64,000 nt of DNA from Poecilobothrus nobilitatus (taxonomy: Eukaryota > Arthropoda > Insecta > Diptera > Dolichopodidae), in the NCBI GenBank assembly GCA_947095535.1, contig OX352772.1, forward strand, positions 145,309,447 through 145,373,446, written 5' to 3'. Every line of letters starts with the position of its first letter. The first letter of the stretch is position 1. The position numbers and the translations under genes were made by a program. The notes beneath the pieces were generated by a model. It saw only the letters and a program-made list of their open reading frames with translations. It was not told the DNA's origin and ran no database searches. Positions 1 to 11,489 of the stretch are shown here, piece by piece.

Positions 1-50
1 CTACGCCTAACTGGACGATGAATTTCAGATACTATTTGTGCTTTTGACAT
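1..50 (-). CDS. Polinton integrase, N-terminal start (partial)
   Basis: A reading frame starts at an ATG on the minus strand (complement of 48-50) and runs off the left edge after 16 codons. The peptide begins MSKAQIVSEIHRPVRR. This resembles the N-terminus of the retroviral-type (rve) integrases of Polinton/Maverick elements, which often begin with a short helix ending in a 'E-(I/L)-H-(K/R)-P' motif before a basic stretch. The integrase would insert the element by DDE chemistry. It lies on the same strand as, and about 230 bp downstream of, the broken PolB at 280-5555, which supports reading both as one element. Only 16 residues are visible, so the call relies on context and this motif. Confidence 0.55.
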   Translation of the reverse strand, partial: MSKAQIVSEIHRPVRR

Positions 51-279
51 TGTTATTGAAAAGTTAAACTGCAACTGTGAATTTGAATATAATCAGTATA
101 TATATATATATATATATTATGTAAATAAATTTCGACTATATTCTGAAAATTAAAAACGGTAAAATTAAAAGTTTTTTTTTTCAATTCTGTAATTTAATAG
201 TTTAAAATACTAAATTTTTACAATATATTAACAATAATTTTTAAATTTTTTTTCTTTTTGAAGCAATAAGGAACTGAAG

Positions 280-1490
280 TATAATCATCTGCAAAAACTC
301 GTTTTCTGGAATTTATTCGATATGTCTTTTTCAGGAACAGTGATGACTCTGTGATCGTATGTTCGACGAATACTAGGAAATGTTATATTTATTTTGTTTA
401 ATTTTTCAACTAATTGTGTCATAGAGCCAAAATTTATTTCTTGTGAAGCGTTATAATTTAAATGAATACTTTTGACTTTGCAAACAGTTTTTTCACATTT
501 CGAGTTGGTACTATATATTTTGTATGCATAGTTCTTTGTACCCCCACTGACAAATTCTGTAATGTAACTTCCTATTCCATATTCTTCAAGCTTCCGATGT
601 CATATCTCCTATGAAAACTGCTGTTGGAGGGTAATATTCTCCTTCACGTGCTACATATATTTTTGAATCAGTATCGTAATACAAAACTCGTTCTTTTAAA
701 TTGTTTAAATAAGAATACAATTTTAAACGAGCTTGTGTGGTAGTGTAAGCAACTATACAAACGTTAACTGCTAATAATGTTTCAGCTGTTTCTTCTTTAT
801 ATTTCTAATTTACCAAAACTGTTTTTTCGTTTATTGGAGTTATTTGATTTACACTCTTGGAAGGATCAGTAAGAAGAGTAAATAATTCGTAAGGCTCATT
901 TATGATTTCTGTTTTGATTGATTTTCTCTCTGCCCAAATTTACCCCAGAGTTTAACATTAATTTAGCTAATGATCTAAGTCCAGAAAGCTAATGAAAGAG
1001 TTTAACATTAATTTAGCTAATGATCTAAGTCCAGAATTTTTTTCTATTTCGTTAAACTGTAAATTTATGCCTTCCACTTTGGAAAATTTTTCTAAATATT
1101 TGCACTTTTCCTTTGGTGTTCTACAAAAGCTAGGCCAGCCAGAAGCTTCTTGTTTAATTTTAAGGAACTTGTTCATCATTTCAGTGAAAATTCCTTGTTC
1201 TGATGTAAGGGGATTAAATTGTTTAACAGTATACTCCCATACCTCGTATATTGCACAATTTTGTATCCCTGTTTAACTGCTTTCTTACTTCATCTATAAC
1301 CCATGTTCCTAAAATTGACCTACTACGATTGCCATGAGAGCAGTCATCATTATTCATTTCCAAGCTATATGTTTGACAGCAGGCTTATACATTAGCTTAT
1401 TATTTTGATTTATAAGCAAAACCGGATGATAGAGTTTTTCTGGAGAAAGTATCTATGCCTTTATTAATCCTTCAGTATAATTTAAATTTA
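280..1490 (-). pseudogene. Polinton PolB, C-terminal (palm/thumb) half, decayed
   Basis: The minus strand encodes the second half of a protein-primed family B DNA polymerase. Going 5' to 3' on the minus strand, it shows a 'LYHPVL'-type segment near 1425, a KQEASGWPS segment near 1140, a 'KN-GLRSLAKL-LNS' motif B region near 1000-1050, a displaced WGKFGQR near 930-950, and the catalytic YYDTDSK motif C near 663-682. Several in-frame stops, frameshifts and a 40-bp internal duplication show that it is dead. Its N-terminal half lies at 4030-5555. The two were separated by the LINE at 1500-4020, because protein homology resumes directly on either side of that insertion. The order and motifs match Polinton/Maverick polymerases. 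Confidence 0.85.
947..1036. repeat. 40-bp direct duplication, 50-bp period
   Basis: Positions 947-986 are repeated identically at 997-1036, separated by 10 bp. The duplicated block encodes the start of the polymerase motif B region of the PolB relic. The duplication shifts the frame, so the Trp-Gly-Lys-Phe part of the motif is displaced. It looks like a local replication-slippage event after, or causing, inactivation. Confidence 0.9.
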
Positions 1491-1499
1491 ATTTATCTC

Positions 1500-4020
1500 T
1501 TTTTTTTTTTTTTTTTCTTTTTTTGTTATTATTTTATTTATTTATTTATTCTTTTTACTTCAATCTCTTTTCCTTCTTATAACTAAATAACAAATCATAT
1601 AACATATGTAGTTAAATCAATAATTCAATAATACACAGTACAATAAGTCAATAGTTCAATATTATAGTAAATGCAATAGTAATTAAAATAAAATTTATAA
1701 AACAAAAAAGTACTTAATTAGAATAGAAACTAAGTAAGAATAAAAAAATAAAAGATTAAAGACATTTTCTATTTTAAATAAAATAGTTTTAAATGTCATG
1801 TTTAATTCTTTAAAATAGCACAAAATTCTTGAAAAGTGGTGGGGTGTACCATTTAAGATATTATAAAAAACAAAAAGTTTCAAAAGAAAGAATGTAATGT
1901 AAAAAAAAAAAAAAATTTTTTTTCTGCAAAATAGAAGCTCAATCAAAACATTACAACAAGCAAATCTTCAATCTGATCAAAATTAAAATCAAATAGCCAA
2001 TGTTTCAAAATTTTAAGAAATTTGCTAAACAATCTACATTTTCTTATGTACAAAGGTAATATGTAAAACAATTGCGACATGCAAGAATACTATAAAATCT
2101 ACGAAAACAAACAGTACGGAAAGTTGGAACATTCACAAAGAACATATTATTATTACGCAAGCGATAACTACTGGAAAATCTATTATTTAAATACCTGACC
2201 TGATAAAGAATATTTTTAACACTTTGTAATATACAAATGACGTACGGGCAAAATTTCAGTCTCTTTGAAAAGATGAAAACTAGGATGCAAGCCTTTCTTT
2301 TTTACATACTTTTCTTATTACATTCTTCTGTAGAATAAGAATTGGTTGCATCTTGTACCAATGAACTCCTCCCCAGCACGTAATACCATATTGCAGTTTG
2401 GATTGGAATAAGCCATAATAGAAGGTCTTTAAAACTTCTGAAGATTGCTGCAAACGAAAAAAGCTACATAGGGTGGAACAAAAATAACTTTTAAGCAATT
2501 CTATATGAAGAGCCCAATTCATTTTATTGTCAATAGTGACACCTACATATTTAAACTGTTCCACAATTTCTAAGTCAAAACAATTATTACTACAAATCAC
2601 GTTACTATTGAGCGAACAAACGGAATTGCTACATGTACAATAATCAAAAGTTAATTTGTGCCTTTCACATTCAGGGGCATGATATTTAACTTGCCCTACA
2701 AAGGGTTTATTAGGTGGAAGATTGAAAAACAGAATTTTTGTTTTATTACTAATTACTAGCCTATGGTATGCGAACCAATTTCTTAGCATATTTAAATCAT
2801 GGTTAATATCACAAACCAAATTAAGAGAACTGTCAGATCCATACACACAACCAAGATCATCCGCAAAAGCAATTGTAGTACATTTAAATTCTAAGTCAAA
2901 TATAGAATTAATATATAATAAAAAGAGAATTGGCCCCAATACAGAACCCTGCGGTACCCCCTGTTGAATGTATTTTGTATCTGGCAGTTTACTTCCAATT
3001 TTCACTCTTTGGCATCGTGACATCAAATAGCTGGAAAACCATTCCAGAATAAAGCCCCTGAAACCAGCATTTTCAATTTTCTTAAGCAAAAGTTTATGGT
3101 TGACCATGTCAAAGGCTTTTGTAATATCTACGAAAACGCCAGCAGTACATTTACCTTTATCCAAATTTTCATACACTTTGGAACAAAATTGTAATAACGC
3201 ATCTTCTGTGGAAATGCCATTTCTAAATCCAAATTGAGCCGAACTTAAAAATTTTGTTTCATGTAGAAAAGCTAAAATCCTGGTTTTTACGATTTTCTTT
3301 TGCTATTGAAGGGAGAAGTGAAATGGATCTGTAATTATTCAGATTCTTACAATCCCCTTTTTTGAACAAAGGAATTACAATTGCACACTTAAGAGCATCA
3401 GGAAACACACCTGAAAGAATTCTCCTTTTGAAAATATGCGCTAGAATCACAGATCATTAAATGTGTTTTTTTTAAGACAATATTTGACAGATCATCGTGC
3501 CCACAGGAATACGAATTTTTTAGTGTTTTTATTGCTTTAACAATTTCGAGGGAAGAAATTGGTTCAAAACCAAAACTAGTATTACTACTATATTGTTCCA
3601 CAGAAATATAATTACAATTGCAACTATAATAGTTGGCTTGTGGAATCAAGTTTTCAGTAATATTCTAGTTCATCCTTATAAACGCAATCATCTTTTTTCA
3701 CTACAACAATATAATTTTTATTTTTTGGTTTATTTAAAATATTGTTTATCACCTGCCACTCACCTTTAAGATTACCTAAACCTCTTATATTTATATTATC
3801 TTTTAACCTCTTATATTTTCTGCGCACAGTAAGAGTTGCACTATACCTACAAATATGTTCCTGCAAAATTTCACTAAAAATGGTATACGCTTTAGAAATA
3901 TAATTTTCTACTAGAACTTCTTCCCAGAACTTATACTGTAAACTTAAATTCAGTTTTGCATAATCTATTTTTTTTAGTTGTTTGTCGTTACTGTTTTTAT
4001 TATGTTTAACTTCACTCAAT
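1500..4020 (-). mobile_element. LINE (jockey/CR1-like group) inserted in PolB
   Basis: A non-LTR retrotransposon remnant lies in minus orientation. Its 3' end is marked on the plus strand by a T-run from about 1500 to 1527, the complement of a poly(A) tail. Its coding remnant reaches back to about 4020. PolB homology stops on the right at about 4030 and resumes at about 1490, so this is an insertion into the Polinton gene. It lacks a recognisable endonuclease domain and is therefore probably 5'-truncated. I could not define a convincing target-site duplication. A second, more diverged copy of the same family is at 30063-31209. Confidence 0.8.
2280..4019 (-). pseudogene. LINE reverse transcriptase, frameshifted
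   Basis: This is the coding remnant of the inserted LINE. The piece at 3654-4019 is the linker before the RT domain. The piece at 3259-3450 carries the early RT motif with 'P-L-F-K-K-G-D' followed by 'N-Y-R-S-I-S-L-L-P'. The long open piece at 2280-3176 starts inside the RT: TAGVFVDITKAFDMVNH (motif A), QGVPQGSVLGPILFLLYIN (motif B) and AFADD (motif C with Phe in place of Tyr). It ends in the thumb and C-terminal region. At least two frameshifts separate the pieces. The RT copies LINE RNA at the target site; this copy cannot make a full protein. Family assignment within the jockey superfamily is uncertain. Confidence 0.85.
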
Positions 4021-4029
4021 TTGGACTCA

Positions 4030-5555
4030 ATCTATTCAACTATTGGACTCAATTTGTCCAACATGAACTTTTGGATGACCCACTGGAAATTTTCCTTATT
4101 TACTCACCCAAAGATATAGTGAGCATATATCTATATACATTATTTTCTCACCAGGTGCACATTTATAATATATTCTTGTGTTTCTTGTTCTACAGCCTTA
4201 AAACGCGTCACGTGGTTTTAGTGGTATCAAACTTTCGTTCTCCAATTTTGAGAAAACTGCTATGTATTCTTTTGATCTCATTTCGTTTCGAAATTCACAC
4301 TCCCAATTTTCAATTACTTGATAACCTAAATAGCGTAATTTATTGGCTTTAAATAATGTAGCCTCATAACGTGTTTTATGTCTAAATCAAACGCTTTCGG
4401 TAAACTAGATAACGGCATTGGAAAATAGTTTAATGAATCAATAAATTTCACGTTATCTAACAGCATTAAAATTATCTTTGTTCCCTTAATAATTAGTTTT
4501 GGTTTGATGATGGTTTTCTCTAAGATATAGTTTAATAAAAACTGATTATCAAATGGACAAGAATTATGTGCAATAACTACAATTTTATCAAATATTTTTC
4601 TTTGGTTGAGTATATATTCTAAAAACATGTGTATTGGATTATGTTTCAACACATGTTGTCGAAGTCCACAAAAATTGCATCTTTCAACATTAGATAATAT
4701 ACAATGCGTGCAACGCTTCTTGTACAGGAATTTATAAGAGTACAAATAGATTTTTTATTTGTAGATGATGTTGCTTTATGATTATCAAAACAAGTTTGAC
4801 CTTTGAAACTTCGATTGCATACATCACATTTAATATTTGGAAAATTTACGTTACATGCTGGAGATGATTGGCAAAAGAAACACGACTGTTTACATCTATG
4901 AGACAATCTATTGTTATACGGAACTATACATGTTTGGCAAAAGTAATTACAACTAAATGCTGCTTTTAATGATGTAATTACATTGAAGTGACTCTCATCG
5001 TATATCAAATTCAATCTTTTTTCCTTATCTTCTTCACCTTGAAAAACAATCGATTTTCCTTTTCCTCTGAAATCAAAAACTACAATTTGATATTTAGAGA
5101 GGTACAGTTGAAATTTTTTGAGCTCACTGATACTAGCTTCTTTTGTTGGGATGCTTACATTTGAATTTCTAATCAGTTGTAACGCTGCTTTCAATTGATG
5201 TTGACCTACATCTTTTCGCATTTTCCTGTAGTCAACCGAATTTTCTATGAATGAAATAGCAATAACTAACGCACGTGGTAAGCATAGATTGTCTTTGTTT
5301 TTAATTGAAATTATGCCTCGTCTTTTATTACATTCTTCTTCAAAATTGTTGTATCTTTTTCGTCTACCTCTTCCCAATGGAAGTCGTACATATGTAATAT
5401 TTATACAGAACGTATTTGTAGATAATCCTTCGGAGATGCTTTGCAAAATTTTTGAAATAACTTCCCAAATTTCCGAAATGTTAATGTCTTTTGCTTCTTT
5501 AAAATTGATCCAAGCTGGACCACGTTCATGAAAACTTACATAATGTTTTGCTTGT
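4030..5555 (-). pseudogene. Polinton PolB, N-terminal half, decayed
   Basis: The minus strand encodes the N-terminal half of a Polinton/Maverick DNA polymerase. The frame opens after a stop near 5557. An internal ATG is at 5446, but homology extends upstream of it. In order: an Arg-rich GRGRRKR stretch, then NKDNLCLPRAL (Cys codon at 5282-5284) and ESHFNVITSL (His codon at 4988-4990), which together resemble an OTU-type protease. A Cys/His zinc-binding region follows (about 4680-4960), then the Exo II-like IAHNSCPFDNQFLLNYILE near 4500-4580, a 'KFIDSLNYFPM' segment near 4410-4450, and the polymerase motif A region (YIDICSLYLW) near 4100-4140. Frameshifts near 4700 and stops after about 4340 show inactivation. 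The C-terminal half is at 280-1490. Confidence 0.85.
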
Positions 5556-8500
5556 TATTTGAAAAAATTATTTCAAAGATATAAACAAATCTGTTTTATT
5601 TTCTTTTTATTTTAATAATATAGGTACCAAAAGCAATTACTCGTAACTTATTTTGAATCGCTTTTTATTCCTTTTTTTTCAAGATTCTTACATAATAATA
5701 AATTTTTATACGGTGATACTAACAATGTTTTCTTTCCTCTTCTTTAAACACTTCATAGAAAAAAAGAAAACAAGAAGAAATAAATTTATCTCAAAATTGC
5801 ATTAATTTTGTCAAGGTTGAATCTTTATGTAAAATTTAAATAACCAGTTTGCACTTTCTCTTTTAATTTTTAAAAATGGTTGCAAAATTTTAAAGAAACG
5901 TAGTTACACTTATTTTATTCTGTTTTCATTCTTCTCTTTAAATTTTATAAAGCATTTTTTCTTATTACTTTCATATGCGCTTATTACTTAAGCCAAGTAT
6001 ACATGAATAAGAAGTAAACCTGGTAAACCTGTACCACGTTAGATATTTTTTGATTTCCTTTTTTTTTTTCTTATTCGTATTTTTTTTTTCAACATTATAA
6101 TAATAAATTAATTCAACATTATAACAATTAATTAATTAAATACTTGCCATAAAAAAAAAACGAAAAAAAAAAAAAAATAGAAACATCTCATCTCAAAAAT
6201 GCAAACATAAAAAAACGCATTTGTTCTTACTATTTTCATGTTTACCTATTACTTAAAACAAGTATGCAATCTTTATAAACAACTGGACTTGTCTGGCGGC
6301 TGTCGCCGCCCTTCTTACCTACTTTTATGACATTAACCTACTTCCTATCTGACCTAGTTACGGTTTGACCTACTGACCTGTCTGGCCCAAGTGCATACCT
6401 ACCTACTAATAAGTATAATATTAATAGCTTTAATGATCTCAAAAACAAAGTAATAGTAAGTATCAATTTAAATTTAAACAATTTCAATATTAAAATACAT
6501 TAAATCTAAGTTTTATATAAAATATAAAAAAAATTATAGTTGAAAATAGTCTTGCAATAAATGAAAATTTAATTTTAAGGATGGTTTGTAATAAAGTGCC
6601 ATAAGTTTATTGTGATTTAAAATATATTTTATCGAGAAATTTAAAAATATGTTTGAATGATATTATTAATAAGTAAGTATATGAAAAGTATACAGATATT
6701 TAGGGACGTATGCGAAAAAAGTAAAATAAAAAATTAACGCATATAATATAGCGGGTTACTCTACTTATAGTGAATCGAACAAACTTAAATGCCTAAAGTG
6801 TTAAATTTTTTTTGTAAATGGAAAGGGGAGTTCGACGGAGGCAACTATTATTTTAATTTTATTTTACAAGGAGAGTTAATTTTACATACATATTGAGTAG
6901 GGTACATTTTATGCACATGAGCGCAAATTTTAAATGCTATTATTTCAACTTGTAAATTTCAATTTTTGGAAGCCCAACTTCGAAAAGGAATCCTTTGAGC
7001 ATTAAAATATCGAAGTTTTACATCAAACGAATTTCATACATATATGCTTTGAAAAAAAATGTGGCAAATGTCAAAAATAATTGTTTTTATACTTAAAGTA
7101 CATAATATGTACTTATAAAGTACTTAAAATATTTTTAAAAGATAATATATATTATATGCAATAATGCAATGAATGAATGAAATGAATTAATACGCAATGA
7201 ATATTTTAAGGAATTTACTTCCTTAACTTTTTGTTGTTTAACTTATTAAAATTTTGTTTGGTTATGTGCGTTACATTTATATTTGTTATTGTTTAGAAAA
7301 TTTTTAAGGTAACGGTAAATGATAGAAACCCTATTTTTCTTTTATATATCACGCATCGAGTGTACATGTGATTAAAGATACGTGTGCACCTTTATTTTTG
7401 TTTTTAATTCAATTTAATTGTTTTTTTTTTAAATTAAAAAATCATTTTGTTTTTCATAATATAAAAAAAAAAAAGAAAAAATAAATTATTATAATAATAA
7501 AATTACATAACTTAATTGAACTTCTTTTTTTTTTTGTTTTAAACAAAATCTTGTAAAATAAAAAAATATATACATATTACATATATATATTTATAGTGAA
7601 CACAACAACAAAAAGTTTAAGAAACTAAAAATTAAAGAAAAAATTTTACTTAAACTTAAATTTTATAAAATAAAATTATCCTAAAAGTTTAATTTTGATT
7701 TGGTTTTTATTTTATTTTACTTTAAAAGAATTCACTAACTTTAGTAAACAGAAAATAAATTAAAAAAAAAAAAAATACACTAATAATTAATAACAACATA
7801 CATACTGAATATCAAACAGTGGCAGCCATTTTCCGGTGATTTTGATTTCGACAAGTTTGATTTCATCATCAACATACACTAATATTTTGAAATTAACTTA
7901 ATTTAATTATAACATTTATCTTATTTATTTTATGACTTAAATCAAATAGATACCTAACTTAAGATTATTATTTTTTTAACTAATAATTTTTAGAAAAAAG
8001 GAAAAACACTGTTTACATAATATTGACCTCTAATTTTGTTTACATTATATTTTTTATTTCAATTAATTTTTGACTAATTTTTTTTTTATGTAATTTAAAT
8101 TTAATTAATTAAACTAAACTATTCTTTTTTAACTTAATGAAACTTAAAACTTTGATGGTATAATTTATATTTAGTAATTTATTAATTTGAAACTTTGAAA
8201 TTTTTATTTTTGTTTAAATTTTGTAAATTAATTTTAATTTTTGTTTACTTTAATTAATTGTCAAAACTAGTATTAAACAATGCACGCTAACTAATCACTC
8301 TTTTCTATCCCATACCTTTCTTTAGCAGCATATTTTTTTTTGTTTTCTTCATTCTACTCTTAATTAATGCTGTTAATTTTTTCTAATTTTTATTTATATA
8401 TATTTTCAATATTATATGTGGGATAAAGAAAACATAATGTTTTGAAAAGGTTTGTGTCTGTGCTAATTTAGTGATGAAAGGTACTAAAAACTGTTTTATT

Positions 8501-8745
8501 CGGATTTTCGTTTGTAATGTTCGCTGCTATTTTCGTGCTAGCACAATTAAATCTATTATATTATATTATTTTTTCTTTGTCTTCTCTCTTCACTATTTTC
8601 TTATGTTTTATAATTACTGTGTATGTTCAATGTGTGATTTATGTTTTCTAATATTTTTTTAAGTATTCAAATTTGAAATTAAATCTTTTCAAATTTAAAT
8701 TTTTCAAATCTCTTTCCCTCCTTTTCCGCCCGCAAGTTGTAATTA
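5556..8745. other. Non-coding, very AT-rich stretch
   Basis: No supported gene was found. The sequence is dominated by A/T homopolymer runs and short TA repeats (for example 7560-7590). A locally GC-richer segment at 6285-6410 contains a short perfect stem (6295-6300 with 6305-6310) followed by several 'GACCTA/ACCTAC' words. The right part (8300-8745) leads into the LINE endonuclease at 8746 and may include its 5' untranslated region; the pyrimidine-rich TCTTTCCCTCC at 8710-8724 sits just before its ATG. Part of the left end could be the 5' flank or terminal region of the Polinton relic, but no inverted repeat was recognised. Confidence 0.6.
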
Positions 8746-10060
8746 ATGGGAACTAATTTTTTATTACAAATTTGTAATATTAGAGGCTTAGCATGTAATT
8801 TCCAATCAGTTGAAGCCCATCTTCACTCCGAAAGACCAGCTATACTTGCCTTAAGCGAGACTCAAGTTGTAGGTGATGATACTAATTATAATATCAATGG
8901 CTATACACTTATTTCGCATTTTATACCTCACCGAGGAGTCGCTTTATATATATATTCTAATGTAGCTTTCAACACCCTTCATGATCTTAAAAGCTCAAAC
9001 CCGATTTTTCATTATCTCTGGGTTAAACTTCGTGTTGAAAATGCTACAGTTTTTTTCTGTTTTCTATACAGATCCCAATGTGATTTCAATGTCCACAACA
9101 AAAACTGGCTCCATTTCTCAAGTCACAATAACCCGGAAGGCAAACAAGTTATATTCAACTATTTTCAAATATTTAATTATCTTCAAACTTATTTCAACTT
9201 TCTCAACTTGTAAAAGGCCCAACTCGAATTCCAGACCGAGAAAATCAAAATGAACATCTTTTCGACTTGTTCCTGACATTAAATCCAGACAACTACAATA
9301 TTTCTGTTAGCGTCCCAATTGAAGGCGCTAAACCCAGCTTTCTAATGCGTACATCGCCCAATCGAAATTCTATTCCTAAAAGATTAGTCTGCCACTATAA
9401 CCGGCCCGGCTGGGTAGGTCTGAATAGCTTTTTGGGAGGTTTTGATTGGTCAATGTGTTTCCGTTATAGGGATGTTGACTTTGCTGCGGCTGCCATTAGT
9501 AAAATAATCATACTAGGAATCAAACTTTTCATTCCTAGTTCATATAAACCGGTTAAAACTAAATCCAAGCTTTGATTTAATAACATCTGAAGGAAAGCAA
9601 TTCAAGCCAAGGAAGAGCATTTCAAAATGTACATGGAAAATTTGTCTGGGTCCTCATTTGGGAACTATAAAGTTGCCAGGAACAATTGCAAGAGAACTAT
9701 CAATCAGCAAAAGTTTCTTTACAACCAAAGATTAAAACGTAAAATAATTAATCTATCGCACTGCAATTGTTCTTTTTGGACATCTGCGAAGAGTGTAAAA
9801 AATAACTTTTGCGAATCATCCTTTCCTCCGCTGATTAATAACAATAATCCTTTGCAGCAAATTGTACACTATCTCCTACAGTACAAACTCCACCAGTGCT
9901 GCCCTTTGTTGATCCTACTAGGGTTAAAATTCTTCATAGGGTATACTTTAGAAAACGTACTGTAGTGAAAGTGCTTGAAAATCTGAATGTTAGAAAATCC
10001 ACTGGTCCTGATGGAAATCCTGCGATGGTTCTTTAACATATTGCCTTTCCCATTTCGAAA
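8746..10060 (+). pseudogene. LINE endonuclease and linker, frameshifted
   Basis: The ATG at 8746 opens an apurinic-endonuclease-like (EEP) domain. It begins LLQICNIRGLACNFQSVEAH, with an 'ALSETQV' segment, where the catalytic Glu is expected, near residue 45. It ends at 9213; further pieces in other frames continue to about 9575 (NPDNYNISVSVP region) and 9627-9965. The last matches the linker of the 54-kb copy: NNCKRTINQQKFLYNQRLKR here and NRCKRVINKQKFLFNQKLKR there. The endonuclease nicks target DNA to prime reverse transcription. Frameshifts near 9150 and 9590, plus stops, mean no full protein can be made. Confidence 0.75.
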
Positions 10061-10076
10061 CCTTTGCGCAACCTTT

Positions 10077-11340
10077 TTTTAGCACATTTCCAAAAAAATT
10101 TTGAAAAATGTGCTTATTAGTTTCACTCTGTCCGTCCGTCTGTCTACAAAACTTCTACACCGTTAAAAATAGAGAAAAAAAATTTTAACCATGGGTAGGT
10201 CTCATAAAAAAAATAGTTTTGTGGAACAACTTTTTCATGTAGCCCCATCCATTACGGAGCTACAGCCTCTCAAACTTTGAAAAAGCCCTATTTTTAAATG
10301 CATATATCTTATGTTCTGCTTAAGATTTTTTCACTCTGAAAACGTCATTCGACAGGTATTTTTTTTTACCTTCCTAAATTAATATTAAAATTATACAATT
10401 TTTTTAAATTTAGTATTTAAATTTACCGTTATGTGAAAACCAAATTTTGCATGATTTTTCTACTTTCATAACTCCGGTACGGTTTTAGATAGAGACTTAA
10501 AATTTTGAGGCAAGAAAGAACTTTTAGAATTAGTATAAGTTTGCTTAGAAAATTTTTTTGGCCACCCCCTGTAGCTCATAAACAGGGCGCAAAATTTGAA
10601 AATTTGTTATTTTTAAACACCTGTAACTTAGGAACCTGTACACACTTTACTTCGGCAAGATATAAAAATTAAAGCTAGAGTAATATATATATGGGGCGAA
10701 AAAGCCCCATTTTCAGATGTATATATCTCAGGCTCTGCGTAATAGTTTTGCAATCTAAAACCGCCAGAAGACCGGAAATTTTATCTACATAAAACAATAT
10801 CAAAATTATGCAACATTTTGTAATATACTATTTAAATTCACCGTTATGTGAAAACCATATTTAGCATGAAATTTCTTTTTTTATAACTCCGGCACGCCTT
10901 TAAATAGGAACCTGAAATTTTCAGACAAGAAAGAACTTTTAGAATTAGTATAGGTTTCCTTAGAAATTTTTTTTGCACCGCCCCCTGTTTAAGATATATT
11001 AGGGCTGAAAAATTGAAAATTTGCTATTTTTAGGCACCTGTAACTTAAGTACCTGTACAAATTTTTCCTCGGCAAGATATAAAAATTAAAGCTCCAGTAA
11101 TATATTTTTGCGTGTGCTAATGGTTTTTCTTACATATATAGGGTTCCAGACTTACAGTCCCTCAAAATTCCAAAAAAGTCCTATTTTCACATATTTTCTT
11201 ATTACAAAAAATTTCTTAAATTTTATTTTTTAAATTTTCAAATTTTTGCGCAAGTCACAATTCTAAACAGTTTGTATTGTGTTTTGGCAATGTGCGCTTT
11301 TAGAAACATTTGGTTTACATTCTACCTTGGTCATTATAAT
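10077..11340. repeat. Dispersed repeat family A with 415-bp tandem units
   Basis: This non-coding repeat is inserted in the LINE. It starts near a TCCGTCCGTCTGTC tract (10131-10145) and contains two imperfect tandem units of about 415 bp. For example, ACCGTTATGTG occurs at 10425 and 10840, and CAAGAAAGAAC at 10511 and 10926. Other copies, in the opposite orientation, occur at about 40400-41345 and 49540-50245. Those share the 'GCATAACGGTAAATT' block, the 'gaaaattt-c-tatttttaa-cacctgtaactt' block and a GGACGGACGG tract. No reading frame was found. Confidence 0.75.
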
Positions 11341-11489
11341 TTTCGACTGGCAGATATCCCAGTCAATGGAAAGTTGCTCATGTCTCTCCAATTCCCAACA
11401 TAGGTGACAAAAGCGACCCCTCCAACTACCGGCCAATATCATGATCTGTTTTTTTTTTCATTGTATTCAGTAATGTTTACAATTTCATC

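Larger units (their letters stand above)
8746..11445 (+). mobile_element. Jockey-like LINE, interrupted by a repeat
   Basis: This is a plus-strand LINE of the same family as 52558-55080. Endonuclease and linker sequence spans 8746-10076. It stops after a PLRNLF segment and resumes at about 11343 with the next RT motif, which includes GRYPSQWKVAHVSPIPN and NYRPIS (to about 11440). The intervening 10077-11340 is a dispersed repeat inserted into the element. To the right, homology ends where the mariner region begins. The rest of the RT was not found, so the copy was truncated or cut by the mariner insertion. Confidence 0.75.

Noticed and set aside
8471..8662. 63-codon Cys/Phe-rich frame before the LINE endonuclease
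   Set aside because: Low-complexity T-rich sequence with no LINE ORF1 or host-protein motif.
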